The translations under genes and the position numbers were made by a program. Below are positions 4,073 to 6,261 of a stretch of DNA of 6,261 nt, one piece after another; positions within the stretch are counted from its first letter, which is position 1; the number at the start of each line of letters is the position of its first letter. The notes below the pieces were generated by a model. That model saw only the letters and a program-made list of their open reading frames with translations, had not been told where the DNA came from and made no database searches. Source of the stretch: Bacteroidales bacterium. Lineage in GTDB: Bacteria; Bacteroidota; Bacteroidia; Bacteroidales; UBA932. Location of the stretch: assembly GCA_017509375.1 (NCBI GenBank), contig JAFWPT010000151.1, positions 1-6,261 on the forward strand. Direction: 5' to 3'.

Positions 4073-6261
4073 TTACTTTCTAAAGAGGTTCACAATCGTA
4101 GCTATCATAGTGGTAATAGAAGCAGCGGACGTGCCTATGCCCAGCCATTCCGCAGTAGTAAGCCTATCCTTTTCGGATCTTCCGGGCACCACTATTTCGC
4201 AGCCCGGTTCCAGTTTAGCGTAGGAGCCCACTGCAACTGTCCCGTTCATATAAACCACGTAAGTCTTAGCCCGTCTTGCCCTTGTACTATAGCCGCCGGC
4301 TTGATTCACATAATAGCGTATGGGCTTTCCTGAGATATAATGCACAGTGTTGGGATAAAGAACTTCTCCCTGGATTCGCACCGTAGTCGCCATCTCCGGC
4401 ACTATCAGTTCATCGCCGTCGCGGAGAATCATATCGTAGTCGGACCCGGGATGCGCCAGCGCTTTGTCCAGCTCCAGACCAACGGTATAGACTTCCGAGA
4501 CTTTCAATTTGTTCACGTCCAGAGTATCCCTGCTGGATACGCTCTGGGTCACTATCTTGGCCATAGCTATACGTACGTTGCGCTCGTACTGGTTGATACG
4601 GCGCTTGAGCATCGCTCCGTGAATGTTCCCGTTCATGGTTGCCCCTCCGGCACGCTTGATAAGGTCGGAGACGCGCTCATTGTTGGCCACCAGAGTGTAT
4701 TGTCCGGGGAAAGTCACCTCTCCGGTGATGGTAACGTTACGTTGTTCTATGTAAGTGGGGCTGCGGCGGACGGAGACCACATCGTTAGGCTCCAGTTCGA
4801 AGCCGCCTGAGCCATCTTCGACGAGGCCGTCTTTGATGGATACGCTGAAAACGTGAGCCACGGTGTCTGTTGCTTCAGTGCTGCCCGAGATGTTAATACG
4901 CCGGGCTATATCCACCTTTGCGGAAGAAGCACCCTCTACAAGGCCTCCTGCCATCAGGATAATATCTTCCACAGTAGTGTGGTCGGCATACTGATACTTA
5001 CCGGGATTTGCCACATAACCTGTTACCACGATATCTCCCTTGAGATCTATTTCGTTGACATTCGAAATGATGAGAATATCGCCACGATTCAAAAGGACAT
5101 CGGGAACCGTCCCTTCAAGTATGCCCTTCAGCGGCACTGCGACGAGTTCCATGGAACGGTCGCTTTTTTCGCGGACTATCTGCGCCCTCCCAAGGAAGGC
5201 ATCTTCAAGCACGCCGCCAGCATGGGCTACCAGCTGCCCCACCGTAGCGATGTCACCGCCAAGTTCAAACTTGCCGGGACGGTACACCGCTCCCTTTACC
5301 TCCACGCGGTTTGTAAAGACGGCGACTTCGCTGCCGCTAACCAGGACAGCATCTCCGTCTTCAAGAGCGAAAGAGCTGAAGTCCCGGGACTTTACGGTAT
5401 TCATGCTGTTGATTCTGCCGTTGTTCCTCTCGATGCCTACCTCCTCCCGGTAAGCATTCCCTGCAAAACCTCCCGCATATTTGATGAGGTTACCCACCGA
5501 TTCACCTTCCTTCATTTCGTAGAACATAGGACGCTTCACGGCTCCGGTAATGCTCACCAGGGAGGAATAGGTGGGAACGATTATTACATCTCCCTCCTTG
5601 AGGGGGACATTCAGTTCAAGCTTGCCGCTGAAAAGGTATTCGTAAATGTCCACTACCGCAAAAACTTCTCCGCCGCGAACCACCTTCACATTGCGGAGAG
5701 AGCCTACTTCCCGCACGCCGCCGGCCCTATACAAAGCATTGAAAAGTGTAGTAAAGGATGACAAGCGGTATGTTCCGGGCACTGCTACTTCGCCAAGAAT
5801 GTTAATCTGGATAGTACGGAGATTGCCAAGAGTCAGACTCATCTTGGAGGTCCCGCTGCGAAGGGAAGAATATATCCGGCCAAGACCGCTTTTGATTTTA
5901 CCTTCCGCCTCCTTCACCGTAAGACCGGCCAGCTGTATTTTGCCTACCTGGGAAATCATGATGTACCCCTCCGGCCTTATCCTTTCTGCAAAGGAAGCTT
6001 CATTTATTCCCCATACATCTATGAGGACTTGGTCTCCAGGCCCGAGCACATAGTCGTCCGGAGTCGCTGCGTTCACATTCGGTTCAAAGGAAAGAGAGGT
6101 GGACGAGAAAACATCATGTCCGTATATGATCTTCCTTCCAGTACTGCTGAACAGAGGGTTGATATTTTGCTCCGGGTTATCTGCAAGTTCTTCCCCCTCT
6201 GCTTCCGCCGACATTATTTTTACTTTACGCGACACGGAACCATCAGAGGAGTTGATACCCT
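4073..6261 (-). CDS. Wza-like polysaccharide export protein with multiple SLBB repeats, partial (5' end beyond the right edge)
   Basis: The frame is open to the right edge (728 visible residues), so the N-terminus with its expected signal peptide or lipobox is missing. The GTG at 6235 is unlikely to be the true start, because coding sequence continues upstream of it and no signal sequence follows it. Counting from that GTG codon, the polysaccharide-export domain is at about 58-138 (YVLGPGDQVLIDVWG). Six SLBB-type units follow (about 143-684), then a spacer and a hydrophobic/amphipathic C-terminal helix (about 695-716, from EWLGIGTSAASI). By analogy with E. coli Wza this helix would line the outer-membrane pore. 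The protein would form a ring that conducts the polymer through the periplasm and outer membrane. E. coli Wza is much shorter, with two SLBB-type domains; long multi-SLBB versions are usual in Bacteroidetes. It precedes the Wzz-like gene by 6 bases, and its product probably docks with the Wzz-like protein. Confidence 0.95.
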   Translation of the reverse strand, partial: GINSSDGSVSRKVKIMSAEAEGEELADNPEQNINPLFSSTGRKIIYGHDVFSSTSLSFEPNVNAATPDDYVLGPGDQVLIDVWGINEASFAERIRPEGYIMISQVGKIQLAGLTVKEAEGKIKSGLGRIYSSLRSGTSKMSLTLGNLRTIQINILGEVAVPGTYRLSSFTTLFNALYRAGGVREVGSLRNVKVVRGGEVFAVVDIYEYLFSGKLELNVPLKEGDVIIVPTYSSLVSITGAVKRPMFYEMKEGESVGNLIKYAGGFAGNAYREEVGIERNNGRINSMNTVKSRDFSSFALEDGDAVLVSGSEVAVFTNRVEVKGAVYRPGKFELGGDIATVGQLVAHAGGVLEDAFLGRAQIVREKSDRSMELVAVPLKGILEGTVPDVLLNRGDILIISNVNEIDLKGDIVVTGYVANPGKYQYADHTTVEDIILMAGGLVEGASSAKVDIARRINISGSTEATDTVAHVFSVSIKDGLVEDGSGGFELEPNDVVSVRRSPTYIEQRNVTITGEVTFPGQYTLVANNERVSDLIKRAGGATMNGNIHGAMLKRRINQYERNVRIAMAKIVTQSVSSRDTLDVNKLKVSEVYTVGLELDKALAHPGSDYDMILRDGDELIVPEMATTVRIQGEVLYPNTVHYISGKPIRYYVNQAGGYSTRARRAKTYVVYMNGTVAVGSYAKLEPGCEIVVPGRSEKDRLTTAEWLGIGTSAASITTMIATIVNLFRK
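4184..5809 (-). repeat. Array of six SLBB-type protein repeats within the Wza-like gene
   Basis: Six units share the pattern of a short strand with a GxV turn, a P-G or equivalent turn, a helix ending in AGG, and a closing GDxxxVP-like strand. With residue 1 at the GTG codon at 6235 they lie at about 143-221 (ILGEVAVPG...RAGGV), 227-300 (ITGAVKRP...YAGGF), 311-390 (VKGAVYRPG...HAGGV), 402-490 (VTGYVANPG...MAGGL), 501-613 (ITGEVTFPG...RAGGA) and 618-684 (IQGEVLYPN...QAGGY). Units 4 and 5 carry longer insertions before the closing strand. The repeats are similar at protein level only; I see no long DNA-level duplication. They are expected to stack into a long periplasmic channel. Confidence 0.8.

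Noticed and set aside
865..4075. Promoters, terminators or a riboswitch between genes
   Set aside because: The only intergenic gap is 6 bases and I saw no convincing hairpin followed by a T-run; regulatory signals are probably outside the window.
3681..4223. A 180-codon plus-strand open frame across the Wza/Wzz junction
   Set aside because: It is antisense to two well-supported genes, is serine-rich with no motif, and is best explained as a shadow frame.
4853..5761. A 302-codon plus-strand open frame opposite the Wza-like gene
   Set aside because: It lies fully antisense to a clear SLBB-domain gene, its translation shows no recognisable domain, and it is rich in His and Cys as expected for a shadow frame.
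6212..6235. GTG at 6235 or ATG at 6214 as the true start of the Wza-like protein
   Set aside because: The frame stays open to the window edge, and neither start would give the signal peptide that an exporter of this type needs, so the gene is treated as truncated by the window.

Overview
The window looks like an interior piece of a surface-polysaccharide (capsule, exopolysaccharide or O-antigen-like) biosynthesis locus, most likely from a Bacteroidetes, probably of the Bacteroidales. I base the taxon on protein character: a long Wza-like export protein with six SLBB units and a C-terminal helix of the Bacteroidales type, a kinase-less Wzz-like protein, FdtA/QdtA-family cupins in tandem, and start codons without strong Shine-Dalgarno sequences. 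No 16S or other taxonomic marker is present, so this is inference.

All six genes lie on the minus strand and read from right to left. In transcription order: a Wza-like outer-membrane export protein (4073-6261, 5' end outside the window); a Wzz-like chain-length regulator (2984-4066); a Wzy/O-antigen-ligase-like membrane protein (1644-2984); two paralogous sugar-nucleotide 3,4-ketoisomerase-family cupins (1274-1690 and 865-1287); and an ATP-grasp enzyme (1-872, 3' end outside the window). The only gap is 6 bases; the other junctions overlap by 1, 47, 14 and 8 bases. This is almost certainly one translationally coupled operon whose promoter lies to the right of the window and whose terminator lies to the left. 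There is no non-coding stretch of even 10 bases, and I see no RNA gene, mobile element, CRISPR array, promoter or terminator.

The genes fit together as follows. The cupins would isomerise a dTDP-4-keto-6-deoxy-hexose to the 3-keto form, which normally becomes a 3-amino-3,6-dideoxy sugar after an aminotransferase. The ATP-grasp enzyme could then modify that or another amino sugar by forming an amide. The Wzy-like protein would polymerise (or ligate) the repeat units, the Wzz-like protein would set chain length, and the Wza-like protein would carry the polymer across the periplasm and outer membrane. The nucleotidyltransferase, dehydratase, aminotransferase, glycosyltransferases and flippase are not in the window.

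Three points deserve a second look: an A8 tract at the end of the Wzy gene, in perfect phase for -1 slippage, where a shift would end the protein on a TGATG overlap with the next start; loss of the second active-site histidine in one of the two tandem cupins; and the ATP-grasp gene coupled directly to the ketoisomerase pair.
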